From NCBI GenBank assembly GCA_029204225.1, contig CM055105.1, forward strand, positions 16,253,353-16,317,352: 64,000 nucleotides of DNA. The letters run 5' to 3'. Below are positions 1 to 14,295 of this stretch, piece by piece. The number at the start of each line of letters is the position of its first letter. Within the stretch, counting starts at the first letter, position 1. The DNA is from Diphasiastrum complanatum. Its lineage: Eukaryota; Streptophyta; Lycopodiopsida; Lycopodiales; Lycopodiaceae. Made by a program: the position numbers and the translations under genes. The notes below the pieces were generated by a model. The model ran no database searches. It was not told the origin of the DNA and worked only from the letters and a program-made list of their open reading frames with translations.

Positions 1-334
1 CTGCATTTATGCTAAATGGTCTGTTGAGATAATAAACCTATTCAGTTTCATCCAACATGTCACCCCTTTTCATTGTGGATGGTCAAACATGAGTGCCACA
101 ATTTTTCCTTTGAGGTAGTAAAATCCTGAATTCAGGATGAATTGCTATTTGTGTCTATTGACCAAGAGTGCAAGGCTATGCAAATTTTAAAGGATTTTGT
201 TTAATACAAATTAAAACAGAAAATGTTTTGTTGTTATCACACCTGGTTTGAGTCTGTATTGCAAGTTCTCATTTAATGCTGCAAGCTACTTGTCAAATTG
301 CTGAATCTCATCCAAACACTACCTTTTCATGCAG

Positions 335-643
335 AATATTTGCACGAGCCAAGAAACAGAGAACTACTCGGGCACTTTTAATTCAACCATCCACGTGGTG
401 GTCGGAGGTGGAGGAAGTCATTTATCAGCATTCACTCCTTTGAAAACAACTTGGAGTGTTTACAGGGACATTGACTTCGGCTTTACCAAGTTAACTGCTT
501 TTAATCATTCCACTTTGCTTTTTGAATACAAAAAAAGCAGCAATGGGAATGTCTATGACAAGTTTTGGATTACAAGGGAGTATAAAGATGTCCTTGGCTG
601 TGACACATTGAACAATTGTCCTAGTGTAACTCTTGCTTCATAA
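335..643 (+). CDS. Purple acid phosphatase (PAP1/24/27-like), last exon
   Basis: This is the final exon of a secreted metallophosphoesterase-family purple acid phosphatase; family members hydrolyse phosphate esters, although the PAP1/24/27 group is often labelled 'probable inactive'. The exon opens after a gcag acceptor at 331-334 and reads 102 codons to TAA. It contains the family's C-terminal blocks: YSGT, TIHVVVGGGGSHLS, WSVYRD, FGFTKLTAFN, LLFEYKKS and a closing YKDVL. The metal-binding GHxH block of this family normally sits in the preceding exon, which is off the window, so catalytic competence cannot be judged. Bases 1-334 are its last intron. The frame is intact, so this is probably a live gene. 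Confidence 0.9.
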   Translation, partial: NICTSQETENYSGTFNSTIHVVVGGGGSHLSAFTPLKTTWSVYRDIDFGFTKLTAFNHSTLLFEYKKSSNGNVYDKFWITREYKDVLGCDTLNNCPSVTLAS

Positions 644-735
644 CAGGGTTTCATCATGTCATTGATTGCTTGATCTTGCAAGTATTGAGCTTAGCTTAAT
701 GTCTGGTTATTTGTTGGATGTAATCTTGTTGTGGT

Positions 736-741
736 AATAAA
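736..741 (+). terminator. Polyadenylation signal of the PAP gene
   Basis: AATAAA lies 93 bases after the stop codon, in a T-rich 3' UTR. This is the usual distance for a plant near-upstream element. The cleavage site itself cannot be placed. Confidence 0.5.
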
Positions 742-2008
742 GAACATCTGGCCTTCTTTATCCTGAAGAAGCAAAAAGTAAAAAGAAGTGGTTGTATGTA
801 GGTACATTTATGAAGTCAGTATAATGAACTCATTGTCAATCAGATATGTATATTTGGATTTTGAGTAGACACAACGCTTGAATTAAATGTGCAATGCTAA
901 AGTTCCATCCTGCTATCCTCAAGTGTCCAAGTTTTTTAACCAATTTTGGTGAGCATTGAACCCAATGCAATATAACATCAATCAAATTTAAAAATTAGTC
1001 TAGACAGCACACAACTCAAATAATCTGGAAACACAGGTACGCTTATTCTAGTGTGTGAGAGATTTATTAATGAAGCCCCACAAGAGGCACTATGTAGCTT
1101 GAAAGATACCGACTTAGATTTGATCATATAGCCAAAATTCAAGTTACATTGCTACTTTTTTAGAGGTCAATTATTGAACTCCAAAATTAGAGCCATAGCC
1201 ATATGCTTATTGCCTTGGCTGCTCATATTAATTGACGTATGCCTGATAGGGGCGTTAAATATATGTCAAACAACCCCCTATCTTAATCGTGGAAAGGTGA
1301 ACATGCTAAGTGAAGAAATTGATTCTTCAACATTGCAATACAACAGTTACACATATCTTGATGAAGGCAAAACTATGGAATCTTTGTAAAGCTTCAATGC
1401 AAATTTGAGAAAACAAATTGTCAATCAAGAATGGGGGAGGAAATGGAATTCTCTTAATAGTTCGTCGCCTCATTGTTGTACATGTTTGCATACATTATGG
1501 GACATGTACCTTGAGGTAAAGCATAACTCCGCTCGGAAAATTGTGATTTTTGTCATGTTCTATGTTTTAAGGTGGTCTACCTGCTACCAAATTTCTCTAG
1601 CTAATTCAATGATGTGGATGGATACTTGTAGCCATTGTCTCTTTGTTGTCATGCAAAGTCTCTGTAAAAGAAGTCTAAGAGGACATTATAGGTCATTAGA
1701 GAGCATTGAATGTTCCAATCTCGTGAAAAACTTCTCTACAGGTTTTGGAAGCTAGTTTCATCCAAGCTCCAAAATGGCCTCTAGCAAATTATGTTGGTGT
1801 AGATATTCATTATTAAGCATTGTGAAATTTCTACATAGATTGGGAGGAGAGACAGTTAAAACAACTATGTTATGTAGGCCAATATGTTTATTTTTGCACA
1901 ATTTCATACTTATACACCAAAACAATAAGTATGACATTCATAATCTCCATAGCCCTTATTCAACACAAGATGTTTGTGGTGTGCTAGCAAAGTTTGCCTT
2001 TGATCAAA
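742..2008. other. Intergenic, no gene recognised
   Basis: AT-rich sequence downstream of the phosphatase. Short open frames here (for example 1405-1755) show no domain, codon bias or splice structure that I recognise. Confidence 0.5.
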
Positions 2009-2117
2009 TGTGACAACATCTCGGCCCAAGCCTTTGCCAACAATCCAGTTTTTCATGCACGGAGCAAGCACATCGAAGTTGCACATCATTTTTTGAGAGA
2101 GAAGCTTATGGGAGGCT
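2009..2117 (+). pseudogene. Ty1/copia RNase H C-terminal fragment
   Basis: About 36 codons match the end of copia RNase H: CDNISA, then NPVFHARSKHIEV, then HHFLREKL. The homology stops abruptly, and the usual DIFTKPL tail is missing. It runs within 35 bases into a probable LTR at 2152, so this is the 3' end of an otherwise lost plus-strand element. The same RNase H block occurs at 10.6-10.7 kb in another element. Confidence 0.75.
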
Positions 2118-2151
2118 TTTTAGGAGTGCGAAAATTAGAAAAAGTCATCTA

Positions 2152-2842
2152 TGTTGAGTTTGGGGATGTTGCAAATTTTTTTGTTACCATCTATGTGTAA
2201 GCAGGTGATAGGGCCAATTTTGGCTTAGGAGGAAACTCGAGCTAGTACACTTGTACTTTGATGATTAGGCCAAAACTCTTGTACTTTGATGATTAGGCCA
2301 AAACTCTTTTGTGATGTGGCTCGAGCTAGTTAGGCTCACTACAAGTGTCAAGATTAGGTTTGATGAGTGACTAATTTCAAAGTTTTGGCATGAGGTCAAA
2401 GGACCAATCAAAAGAGAGATTCTCATGTATAAGGTCCAATCAAATTAGAGGAGTCTTAAGTCACTCATCTAATCACATGTAGAGGAGGAGAAAAAGGGGT
2501 CCAATCATATTTGAGCACCCTCTACCACGAGTTCCTATTAGATGGCTTGATACTTTCATTATGTACTTGAGTTAGTGAAAACTAAGTGAGATTTGACAAT
2601 TCTAGCTATTATTGGTTTCTCTCTCTACCCGAGAGCAAGGTGTTTTCATCCTTAGTTTTTTCATGCACTTCTCTCCACACGTGTGAAAGTACTTGTATGA
2701 TGGTTTTATGCATGTAGATGTGTGCTCTTGCCATAGAATGAGATAGATCTTGATTATCAATCTACACGATCTTGTGCAATCACAGAGTCTTAGGATGTCA
2801 TTAGCACACTTTGTGGCATTCCCACACGTGAGAAATTCAACA
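2152..2842 (+). repeat. Probable copia 3' LTR, family A copy 1
   Basis: A 691-bp block begins TGTTGAG and ends TTCAACA, giving 6-bp inverted termini (TGTTGA/TCAACA) with canonical TG..CA. A diverged copy lies at 27803-28475. Both share landmarks such as GGGGTCCAATCAT, CTCTCTCTACC, GAGAGCAAGG, CCACACGTGTGAA, GTGCTCTTGCC and TGAGATAGATCTTG. Similarity continues about 20 bases upstream of both TGTTGAG starts, as expected if both are 3' LTRs preceded by the same internal sequence. Confidence 0.65.
2251..2306 (+). repeat. Perfect 28-bp tandem duplication inside LTR copy 1
   Basis: The 28-bp unit (TTGTACTTTGATGATTAGG continuing to CAAAACTC) occurs twice head to tail without mismatch. The other LTR copy of this family has only one unit, so the duplication is private to this copy. 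Confidence 0.85.
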
Positions 2843-6604
<3,762 letters not shown>

Positions 6605-6622
6605 TTGGCGACGTCGCCGGGG
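6605..6622 (+). promoter_or_regulatory. Possible gypsy-type primer-binding site
   Basis: TTGGCGACGTCGCCGGGG abuts the LTR end. It resembles the TTGGCGCCGTTGCCGGGG primer-binding sites known from plant Ty3/gypsy (Athila-type) elements. Caution: the core GGCGACGTCGCC is a perfect 12-bp palindrome, which could explain conservation another way. Confidence 0.4.
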
Positions 6623-6910
6623 GGCCAAACCTCCCCCCGTTCTAGCTGCCAGTTTTTGGGCATTATTCTACTCTCCATTTTATGCTTGCTACTATTGTTG
6701 ACTTTTCTTGATTTTTGTATGATCTCTAATTTGTTGTGTTTGCATGTAAATGTGGGTGTGTACCTTCTCCATCCCAGCCCGCTAAACATGTATTAAAATC
6801 ACTGAAAAGTCTGAAGTTAGTCCCCCAGCTAAATCAGCTAAAACATTGTCAGAAACTAGAAAAAAAGAGAGTTGTCCACTAGTCTGTCTCTATATCCAAC
6901 TTTGGAAATT

Positions 6911-7548
6911 CCCTACACTTCCAAAACTATCATCCGAGCTCGCCATCTTCACTAAAAATTCTCCTAATCTTGCTCTACCACATATCCAAAGGGTGAACAC
7001 AAATCACAAAAGCTAAAAAAGTTATTGCATTTTGAATACTGGGACTTAAACTAATTTGCAAACTTGTTAATGACAATTTTGTGCCAGTTTTGTTGCATAG
7101 GTTTGAAAATTTTCCTACACTTCTAGAAATATTATCTGAGTTTGCATTTTGAAAGCTAACACTTAGACTAATCTACAAAGTTACTGTCAGTGACAATTTT
7201 GTGCCAGTTTTATTGCATAACTTTTGAAATTTCTCTACACTTCCAGAGATACCATCTGAGTTCACCCTCTTCACTGTACCTTCTCCTAATATTTCTCTAT
7301 TACATGTCCAAGGGTCAAGGGAAGATCACAAAAGTTATTGCATTTTGAAGATTGGCACTTACACTAATTTGCAATTTTGTGCCAATTTTATTGCATAACT
7401 TTGGAAATTTCCCTACATTTCCAGAGAAACCATCTGAGTTTGCTCTCTTTATTGTATCTTCTTCTAATATCGCTATATCACATATCCAAGGGACGAGGAC
7501 AAATCACAAAAGTTGAAAAAGTTATTTCATTTTGAACATTGGCACTTG
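6911..7548 (+). repeat. Degenerate tandem array, four units
   Basis: Four head-to-tail units start at 6911, 7112, 7232 and 7411 (about 201, 120, 179 and 138 bp). Each opens with a form of CCTACACTTCCAGA, then ATCATCTGAGTT. Later come CTCCTAAT, ACATATCCAAGG, ATCACAAAAG, TTATTGCATTTTGAA, GACAATTTTGTGCCAGTTTT and TTGCATAACTTTGGAAATT. Length differences come from internal deletions: unit 2 lacks the ACATATCCAAGG/ATCACAAAAG part. Confidence 0.85.
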
Positions 7549-8180
7549 CTCCAAAATTTCCAAATTCCCCAAATTGTACATTCCCAAATTTTGAAGCTTC
7601 CCACTTTCACATTTCCCAACTTTTTGCTTTTCCAAATATTTGCATTCCCAAATTTTACATTCCCAAGACTTTTGAATTTTTCCCACACATTTTTACCTCC
7701 CAATACCCATCTTCTCAACAGTTTCACTCCATCATTTTTGGCTTCCCAGATCCCACATTCTCCAAGCTGCATTCCCAAGATATGTCTTCCCCAACTTTCC
7801 ACTTTCACATTCCCAAGATCTGCTCCACGTTCCTGCATTCCCAGATCATCCACTTTCCAAATTTTTACATTCGCACACTCCATCCTACATTTCCAAAAAA
7901 TTTCCAAATTCTCCAAATTGTATATTCCCAAATTTTTAGGTTTCTCACTTTCACATTCATGAACTTTTTGTTTTCCCAGATGTTTGCATTTCCAAGATCT
8001 GCTCCACACTCTTACATTTCAAAATCTTACACTTTTCAACTCTTTACTTCTCCACATTTACTTTCCCACCAACCCACATTCCCCACTACTCAGATTTGAA
8101 GACATGAACTCAAAAGTATACTCTCCCAAGAGGTCATATTTTCCAAAATCTACTTTTCCAAGTTGTAGATCTGATTGATC
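7549..8180 (+). repeat. TTCCCAA-rich degenerate repeat, about 342-bp period
   Basis: The stretch is built from variants of ACATTCCCAA and ACTTTCACATT. A longer unit is also repeated: the segment at about 7552 (AATTTCCAAATTCCCCAAAT, then TGTACATTCCCAAATTTT) recurs at about 7894 with few changes, an offset of about 342 bases. Open frames of 150-186 codons on both strands come from the biased composition and are not treated as genes. Confidence 0.8.
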
Positions 8181-8623
8181 TTTGCATTCCCAAAGCTTCA
8201 AAACTTAAAGTATGACCTCCGCAACATGGGATTAGATAAGATCTAAAGCAAGATCAAGCTTCGATCAAACATCTTGAGAAGTGAGAGAACATAAAACTTA
8301 GATCAAGATTAAGATCCACCATCCCCACTTCAATCTTTGTTTTCTATCTGTTTTAGATTATCCTCTCTACATTCTTGATTGATTGATTGTATTTTTTATT
8401 TCTCTTTTATTTTAATTTTCTCTTCTCCTGAAAAAAAAAAGACTCCTGGAACACTGAACTAAAAGTCATCTCTTGAGGAGCTATTCTAAGACCCCATTCA
8501 TTCATCCATCCATCAATAACTTAGTTATCAGGCATTAGCATACAAGAAAAGGAGACAGTTCTACAATACTTTCAAAGAATATATTATTTAGCAAAGGACT
8601 GTCATCCACCAATCCCAACATCA
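8181..8623. other. Intergenic, no gene recognised
   Basis: AT-rich spacer between the repeat array and a gag-like fragment; nothing assignable. Confidence 0.4.
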
Positions 8624-8947
8624 ATGGTCATCAAGAACTTTATCCACAGCTTGAGGAGCGACATTCACCATCGAATGAAGAACCTCACCTCTTATACTAC
8701 ATTGCAACAAGTTCTTGATGATGCCATGAAGATCAAATCCACATTGTTCACATTAAAAGATTCTGACTCAACACATGATGTCAATCTCGTCGCATGTAGT
8801 TATCAACATGTAGCCAAGCTCCCTCTCCAAGGGAGGCCTATGGGTATACTTACACCCTTCAAGGCTTCTCCTTGTGTAGGAGTGAACAATGACACCTTAG
8901 AACAACTTAGTAGCCTAATTGGGCCACATCACCAATTTCTCCAATGA
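8624..8947 (+). pseudogene. Possible retrotransposon gag fragment
   Basis: 107 codons. The first part (FIHSLRSDIHHRMKNLTSYT, then LQQVLDDAMKIK) resembles the C-terminal part of plant Ty3/gypsy gag, where FxxGLxxxIxxxL is followed by an AMKIE-type helix. There is no zinc knuckle and no neighbouring protease or RT. Weak assignment; it may be an unrelated open frame. Confidence 0.35.
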
Positions 8948-9320
8948 GTGACTGCTAGCACCATGCAAATCCACCATTATGGCTTCTAAACCTCCTAACT
9001 ATCAATTATCATAATCATAACTGAATTATGGGTCGAAGTAGGCCCTCTAACCCCCTTACAAGATATAAATCCAAGATCAGAGTTTTGTGGGCATAACATT
9101 CTCAATAATACGAGTTGGCTAGCAATTAGTTGTTTTTTGAAATTTAATTGACACATTATCTTCTCTCAATAGATTGAACCTAAAATTTGGAAAAACATTG
9201 AAAACACTCTTGCTTAAGGTTGAATCTTTCTAGCAAGAGCTTCAATCAAAACTTGAAGAAATTGATGCATTTAATTATATTGAATCAACAAAAAATGATA
9301 TACGAATTATTGACAATTTT

Positions 9321-9494
9321 GCTCACCCACAAAAGGGAACTATCTCATCCATAAGAGGAGCTATGCCCAAGACACAAAGGAGAGCTATGCTCATCCACAA
9401 AGGGAGATATGCTCAACCACAAGGAGATTGTTCATCCATTTAAGGAGAATGTTCATCTACAAGGGGAGCTACACTCAACCACAAGGGAGATTTT
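9321..9494 (+). repeat. Minisatellite, about eight 21-24 bp units
   Basis: Head-to-tail variants of CTCATCCACAAAGGGAGATATG run without interruption. Each carries a CACAA(A/G)GG(G)AG core. Unit length is close to, but not strictly, a multiple of three, so a coding role is not supported. Confidence 0.85.
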
Positions 9495-10172
9495 CACCAG
9501 AAACCATAATCAAAACAATCACTTTTGCTTATCTATACGTCAACAAATAAAGGATTTTTGTGATGAAACATGTGTCTCTTACCTTTCAAAGCTCATAAAT
9601 GGACCTGATCTTCAAGCTATCAAACCACAATCAAGATATTAGTAGAAAAATTGATCATCCCACATCATCATGATAATGATGCTAGATTCAAGTCGCCCTC
9701 GTGAAATGATCACGAATGCAAACATACTATTTTTGAATATCTCAACCTTTGATACCATATGAAATATAAAGATTTAAATCTGATTCAAACATTAGATCTA
9801 GGATAAGAGAGAATGCTCAAGCCTCCACGATCCAAGAGTTAGACAAAACAATCACAAATTTTCTTCTAAGATTAAATAGACATCATGCATGATTAAAATG
9901 ACAAAAATAGGATCTTACGAACATTTTCATCAAATCTAAAATTCTGTGTAAACAACCCATATAGCACTACAAATTTATTAATGCATTCATCAATAGCATC
10001 CAAAACTAGCTACTAAATCAAATACCAAGACACATGTAGAAAAATGAGCAAAATCAAGATAGAATTCCAATAGAATGATCTCCTCTAAATGTTCAATCAC
10101 TCAACCTTCTTCTCCATGTCCTCCTGTGATTTATAGGCATGAGAGATGACTCTCTCTCCTCTCTCTAGAGTC
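9495..10172. other. Intergenic, no gene recognised
   Basis: AT-rich sequence up to the copia insertion site; no feature seen. Confidence 0.4.
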
Positions 10173-10445
10173 ACTTAGAATTTCTTTGCACAGGAAAACA
10201 GATCATGCTACACAGTAACATAGACAGAAAACACTCTCAACAGCAAGCTCACATAGCAACTGTATTTCTCAAAATGAAATTACACTGTACATATAGTTGT
10301 TCACTCAGGCAACCCATGCATGACCTAGGTTGCCGTTGGCGAGACACGTGTCCCGTTGATTTGCCTCGTGGCGAGGCCAACTGATCCTTATCAACTGATA
10401 GGACCCACAGTACAGTAGCACAATGATTCTACTTTAATTCTAACT
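10173..10445 (-). repeat. 3' LTR of the copia element
   Basis: 273 bp. On the element's strand it starts AGTTAGAATT and ends AATTCTAAGT. Those ends are nearly perfect inverted repeats, but they are not the canonical TG..CA. It contains ACACGTGT (a G-box-like core), a small GCCTCG/CGAGGC hairpin and TATATGTAC. Confidence 0.92.
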
Positions 10446-10454
10446 CTCTCCCTT
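10446..10454 (-). promoter_or_regulatory. Polypurine tract of the copia element
   Basis: AAGGGAGAG on the minus strand immediately precedes the 3' LTR, where plus-strand DNA priming occurs in Ty1/copia elements. Confidence 0.8.
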
Positions 10455-10497
10455 AAAGTAGAGTCTACTTTATACAGTCATATACATAGCTTTAATG

Positions 10498-11721
10498 TTA
10501 ACAAACTTTAAGTATAGAAAGCTTTGATCTAAACTTATCAAACTTTTCTCCAACAAGTGGCTTAGTAAAAATATCGGCTAGTTGTTCTTCTGTGTTACAA
10601 TGAACAACTTGAATTTCACGACTCAGCAGCCTCTCACGTATAAAGTGATACTGAATCTCAATGTGTTTAGTTCTCGCATGGAACACTGGATTCTTTGCTA
10701 GCTGAATACCACTCTGACTGTTGCTATGTAATGTCGTGGGATTTTTCTGCTTCATGCCAACTTCTTCCAAGATTTGTCTCAACCATATAGCTTCCTATGC
10801 TGCACTACACATTGCCTTATACTCTGCTTTTGTGGTGGAAAGAGCAATTGTACTTTGCTTCTTACTAGACCAGGAAAAGAAACTACCACAAAGCTGGAAT
10901 ACATACCCTATGTTGGATCTACGATCATCATAGTCACCTCCCCAATCCGCATCCACATAGCCACACAACTCAGGTAAACCATCATGCTTCCTATAAATCA
11001 AGCCATACTCTGAAGTGCCTTTCACATAACGCAAAATGCGTTTAGCTGCCTTCCAATGCGTTTCCGTAGGTGCTGCCATAAACTAGCTTACAATGCCAAC
11101 AACATAGCATATATCTGGTCTAGTTGTGGTAAGGTAAATCAAGCTCACTACTAATTGCCTATACAGTGTAGCATCAAATGACTGTGACTCATCAAGCCTA
11201 GAAAGCTTTTTACCTGGTTCAATAGGAGTATTCACTGGTTTGCAATCCTGCAACCTAAACCTCTGCAACAACTCTTTGACATACTTCACCTGTGTTAAAC
11301 CCACCTCGTGTCCTTTTTGCCACACCTCTACTCCAAGGCAATTATGCATCAGGCTGAGATCTGTCATCTCGAATTGTTCCATGAGGTCTTTCTTGATCAT
11401 ATCTATCATCTCTTGATTATTTCCCATAATAATCAAGTCATCAACATAAAGAGGAATCAAAGCAACCATATCGTCAAAGCATAAGGCATATAGATTTGGA
11501 TCAGAATGTGTTCTCACCATCCCCTTTGAATGAAAGTAGGCATCAATCCTGCAATACCATGCACGTGGTGCTTGTTTAAGACCATAAAGTGCTTTTTTCA
11601 AGCAACATAATTTATTTTCATGTCCCTTTGTTACAAAGCCTTCAGGTTGATCCATGAACACCTCTTCTTCTAACTCACCCCTTGCCTTGTTTTTGGCGTG
11701 TCGCAAGTGCTTGATCATCAA
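10498..11721 (-). pseudogene. Copia RT (C-terminal part) and RNase H, two nonsense codons
   Basis: Translated on the minus strand: EEEVFMDQPEGF, KKALYGLKQAPRAWY, LYVDDLI (the RT catalytic YVDD box), then the RNase H parts DADWGGD, SWSSKKQ, EYKAMCSA, NPVFHARTKHIE and DIFTKPL. One frame runs the whole length but is broken by TAG at 11083-11085 (after VVGIVS) and by TAG at 10795-10797 (before EAIW). The N-terminal half of RT is absent because of the internal deletion. Confidence 0.93.
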
Positions 11722-12319
11722 TATTTTGATGTCTAGCTTTCACCATTTCTCGCCGTTGCTCTTCCTGCATCAAGATTCCTGTGAGCTCATCAAAGGTTGG
11801 CAATCTTTCTCTTGATGCTATTCCCACAAACATCTGATAGGGTTCTGCAATGCCGCACAATGCACTGTGCACCAACTCCACGTCACGTATGCGCTCACCA
11901 ATAGAATGCAGTTCATCCCTCATTGCCTTGATTCTGGTAATGTACGCCTGAATGTGCTCTCCTTGCTCCATGCGGGCACTATTCAGCTTTGACTTCAGAA
12001 ACATGATTCTTGATGGATTTGACGTCTCGAACTGCTCCTTTAGCACATCCCATGCATGTCTAGGTGTAACAACATCACAAATGTGGGTAATGATGTGGTC
12101 CTTCACTGACAAGTTAATGAAGGTCAAAGCTTTCCTCATCTTTTTATTGAACACTTTGATATCCGCTTCATTTGGTGGCCTTCTCTCATCACCTGTGACG
12201 ACTTTCCACACATCTTTCTCCATCAGTATGTTTTTCATTTTGAATTTCGACACTGCATAGTTGGAAATCCCGTCCAATTTGCTACTTTCACGCAAAATGG
12301 ACTCTCCCATGTTTGCCAT
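11675..12319 (-). pseudogene. Copia gag (UBN2-type), truncated
   Basis: 214 codons from ATG at 12319: a MANMGES start, WKVVTGDERRPP, AWDVLKEQFETS, RIKAMRDELHSIG and LMQEEQRRE. These are the helical-core landmarks of the UBN2/DUF4219 gag family. The frame ends at ATRQKQGKG, exactly where the deletion joins it to the RT part, so the CCHC zinc knuckle is lost. The gag frame itself has no internal stop, unlike the pol part. Confidence 0.92.
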
Positions 12320-13612
12320 TGCAAAACTGCTTGAAACTTTCGCCGTAGGCTAAAAGCAGTATGCCGAGGCCAACAGTGATATCAAAAGTTGAAAATAATG
12401 ACCTGCACTTTTTCCCTTACCAGGCCACTCGCCGCTTTCCCACCAATTTGAAAGCCAAATCGGCGTCGCCTTCCGAAATGCACTCAGTCGTCAACTCCCA
12501 ACTACATGCCTAGTGGAATGGTGAAATCACTTATGGCGCACTCCGAACACTTTCTCCGCTGCAATCACTCTGTTTTGCTGTACCGTACTTGTAGGTACAG
12601 TCCGGGTGCCCTTCATTTGGAGGTTATAGCCTTTCGTTTGGGTCAAAACGGGCAAAGGACCCAAAAATAGTTACTTTTCTAGTTTTTGAACTGTTTCTTC
12701 ACCTTGAAGAAACTTCACTCTTCACTTGTGAAAGGTCCCAACTCAACTTTCCATATGAGAATTTTTAATGAAGTTGAAAGCCACAACACACTTCAAGACC
12801 CTTCAACCTTTCATGGGCTCTTTAAGCTGTCATCCAACGGTCACTTAAATCCAATGGTCCACATTGCTTCTCGGAAACACGATCTATACCATTGATTGAG
12901 CCTTAGGTAGATCCCATGGTGGCATGCAACTTTGCGCGTCAAATCAGTTTCCATGGGCCGTTGGGTCCTTCCAGACACAATAGGACTAGTCATGCTTGCT
13001 GCGTGTGACTGTCCGCGCTACCTCCTCCTCTCTTCATCCAAGGTTTTTTGGATATGGCTGCCACGTTCAGGGTTATCACATTTTCTTACCAGCTTGCAGC
13101 TGCACACGGCCACTTCAGATCCTCTAAGACTGATCAGGGCGCCCTCCTTCCAACTTTTACAGCTCCAAAAAGAATTCAGAATGGAGAAAAATCTTTGATT
13201 TTGTGCTCCCAAACCCCAGACCAGGGTTTTTCACACAAATTTGATCTTGGCTTCCTGTTCACAGTTCTTTAACATGCCAATTCTCTTCCTCTGAGGTCGC
13301 CCTACTGCTAGGAGTCTGATGCTTCAAACCGTTTGTCAAACGGTGTTCGATTGATTGCACACTGACTGCAAACACCAAATAGCTTGCTTTGAAATTTCAA
13401 AATTTCGTTTGCTGAGGTTCTGATTCAGCCGACAACCCTTGTCTCTGAATCCTCACACAGTCTCAAGCTCACCAAGCTTCTGTGGGCTAAACTCTCAGCA
13501 TCAGTGTTTCTCCTTCCGTCTTCAACCCACCGTAAACCCCGAACTCTCAGAAGACAGTTCTCCCGAAGCTCTCTTCAACGACGATGCTGTACTGTGTACG
13601 CTCCTTGTACGA
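12320..13612 (-). other. Unusually long untranslated leader of the copia element
   Basis: About 1.3 kb separates the PBS from the gag start; most copia elements have one or two hundred bases here. No convincing reading frame. Part of it aligns with the leader of a second element at 59.2-59.5 kb (see findings). Confidence 0.75.
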
Positions 13613-13623
13613 CTTTGATACCA
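13613..13623 (-). promoter_or_regulatory. Primer-binding site of the copia element
   Basis: TGGTATCAAAG on the minus strand directly adjoins the 5' LTR. It matches the initiator-tRNA-Met complementary TGGTATCAGAGC used by plant copia elements with one change. Confidence 0.88.
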
Positions 13624-13897
13624 ACTTAGAATTTGCTTTGCACAGGAACGTAGATCATGCTACTTAGTAACATAGACAGAAAACACTCTCAACAACAAGC
13701 TCACATAGCAACTGTATTTCTCAAAATGAAATTACACTGTACATATAGTTGTTCACTCAGGAAATCCATGCATGACCCAGGTTGCCGTTGGCGGGATGCG
13801 TGTCCCATCGACTTGCCTCGTGGCGAGGCCAACTGATCCTTATCAACTGATAGGACCCACAGTACAGTAGCACAGTGATTCTTCTTTAATTCTAGCT
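13624..13897 (-). repeat. 5' LTR of the copia element
   Basis: 274 bp, partner of 10173-10445. Long unbroken identity includes ACATAGACAGAAAACACTCT and the stretch from CTCACATAGCAACTG to GTTGTTCACTCAGG on the plus strand. Confidence 0.92.
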
Positions 13898-13902
13898 GAG
13901 TC

Positions 13903-14295
13903 ATATAGCCCAAAATAAAAAAAATGGACCGTACAATATCAATTTTGGCCCACATGGCCAAATTACATCAAATAAAGGTCATTTGTGTATCTTAGTGACC
14001 AAAGGTATTGAGAACCATCTAAAAAAATATTCTAATATGGTTTTACACATGTGAAGAAACCTTAAGAAGTTTATATACAAATCTGGCCTCTAAAATGCCT
14101 AATATAGCCAAGTATAGTTGACAAATTCTCATAGTCGTTGTTTTATGTCTTGTTTTGTCATAGACTCAGAAAATGGATTGATAAATACAAGTAGAGAACT
14201 GTCCAAAAGTAGATTTTATTGATTCCGACATTAGTTTGAAAGAAAGTGTCACTATGTCTATTTCCATGGATCATTGTTTCTTGGGCAAGGTGTAG
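13903..14295. other. Intergenic, no gene recognised
   Basis: AT-rich spacer; nothing assignable. Confidence 0.4.

Larger units (their letters stand above)
10173..13897 (-). mobile_element. Ty1/copia retrotransposon, internally deleted, both LTRs
   Basis: A complete insertion read on the minus strand. LTRs are at 10173-10445 and 13624-13897. A 5-bp target duplication GAGTC flanks it at 10168-10172 and 13898-13902. The primer-binding site TGGTATCAAAG touches the 5' LTR, and a polypurine tract touches the 3' LTR. Gag (12319-11675) runs straight into the middle of reverse transcriptase in another frame. The zinc knuckle, protease, integrase and N-terminal RT are therefore missing through one large internal deletion. 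The two LTRs differ by roughly 18 substitutions and one indel by eye (about 6-7%), so the insertion is not recent. It cannot move on its own. Confidence 0.93.

Noticed and set aside
7527-8099. Open frames of 149-186 codons on both strands
   Set aside because: They are produced by the TTCCCAA tandem composition; both strands are open simultaneously and the translations are low-complexity.
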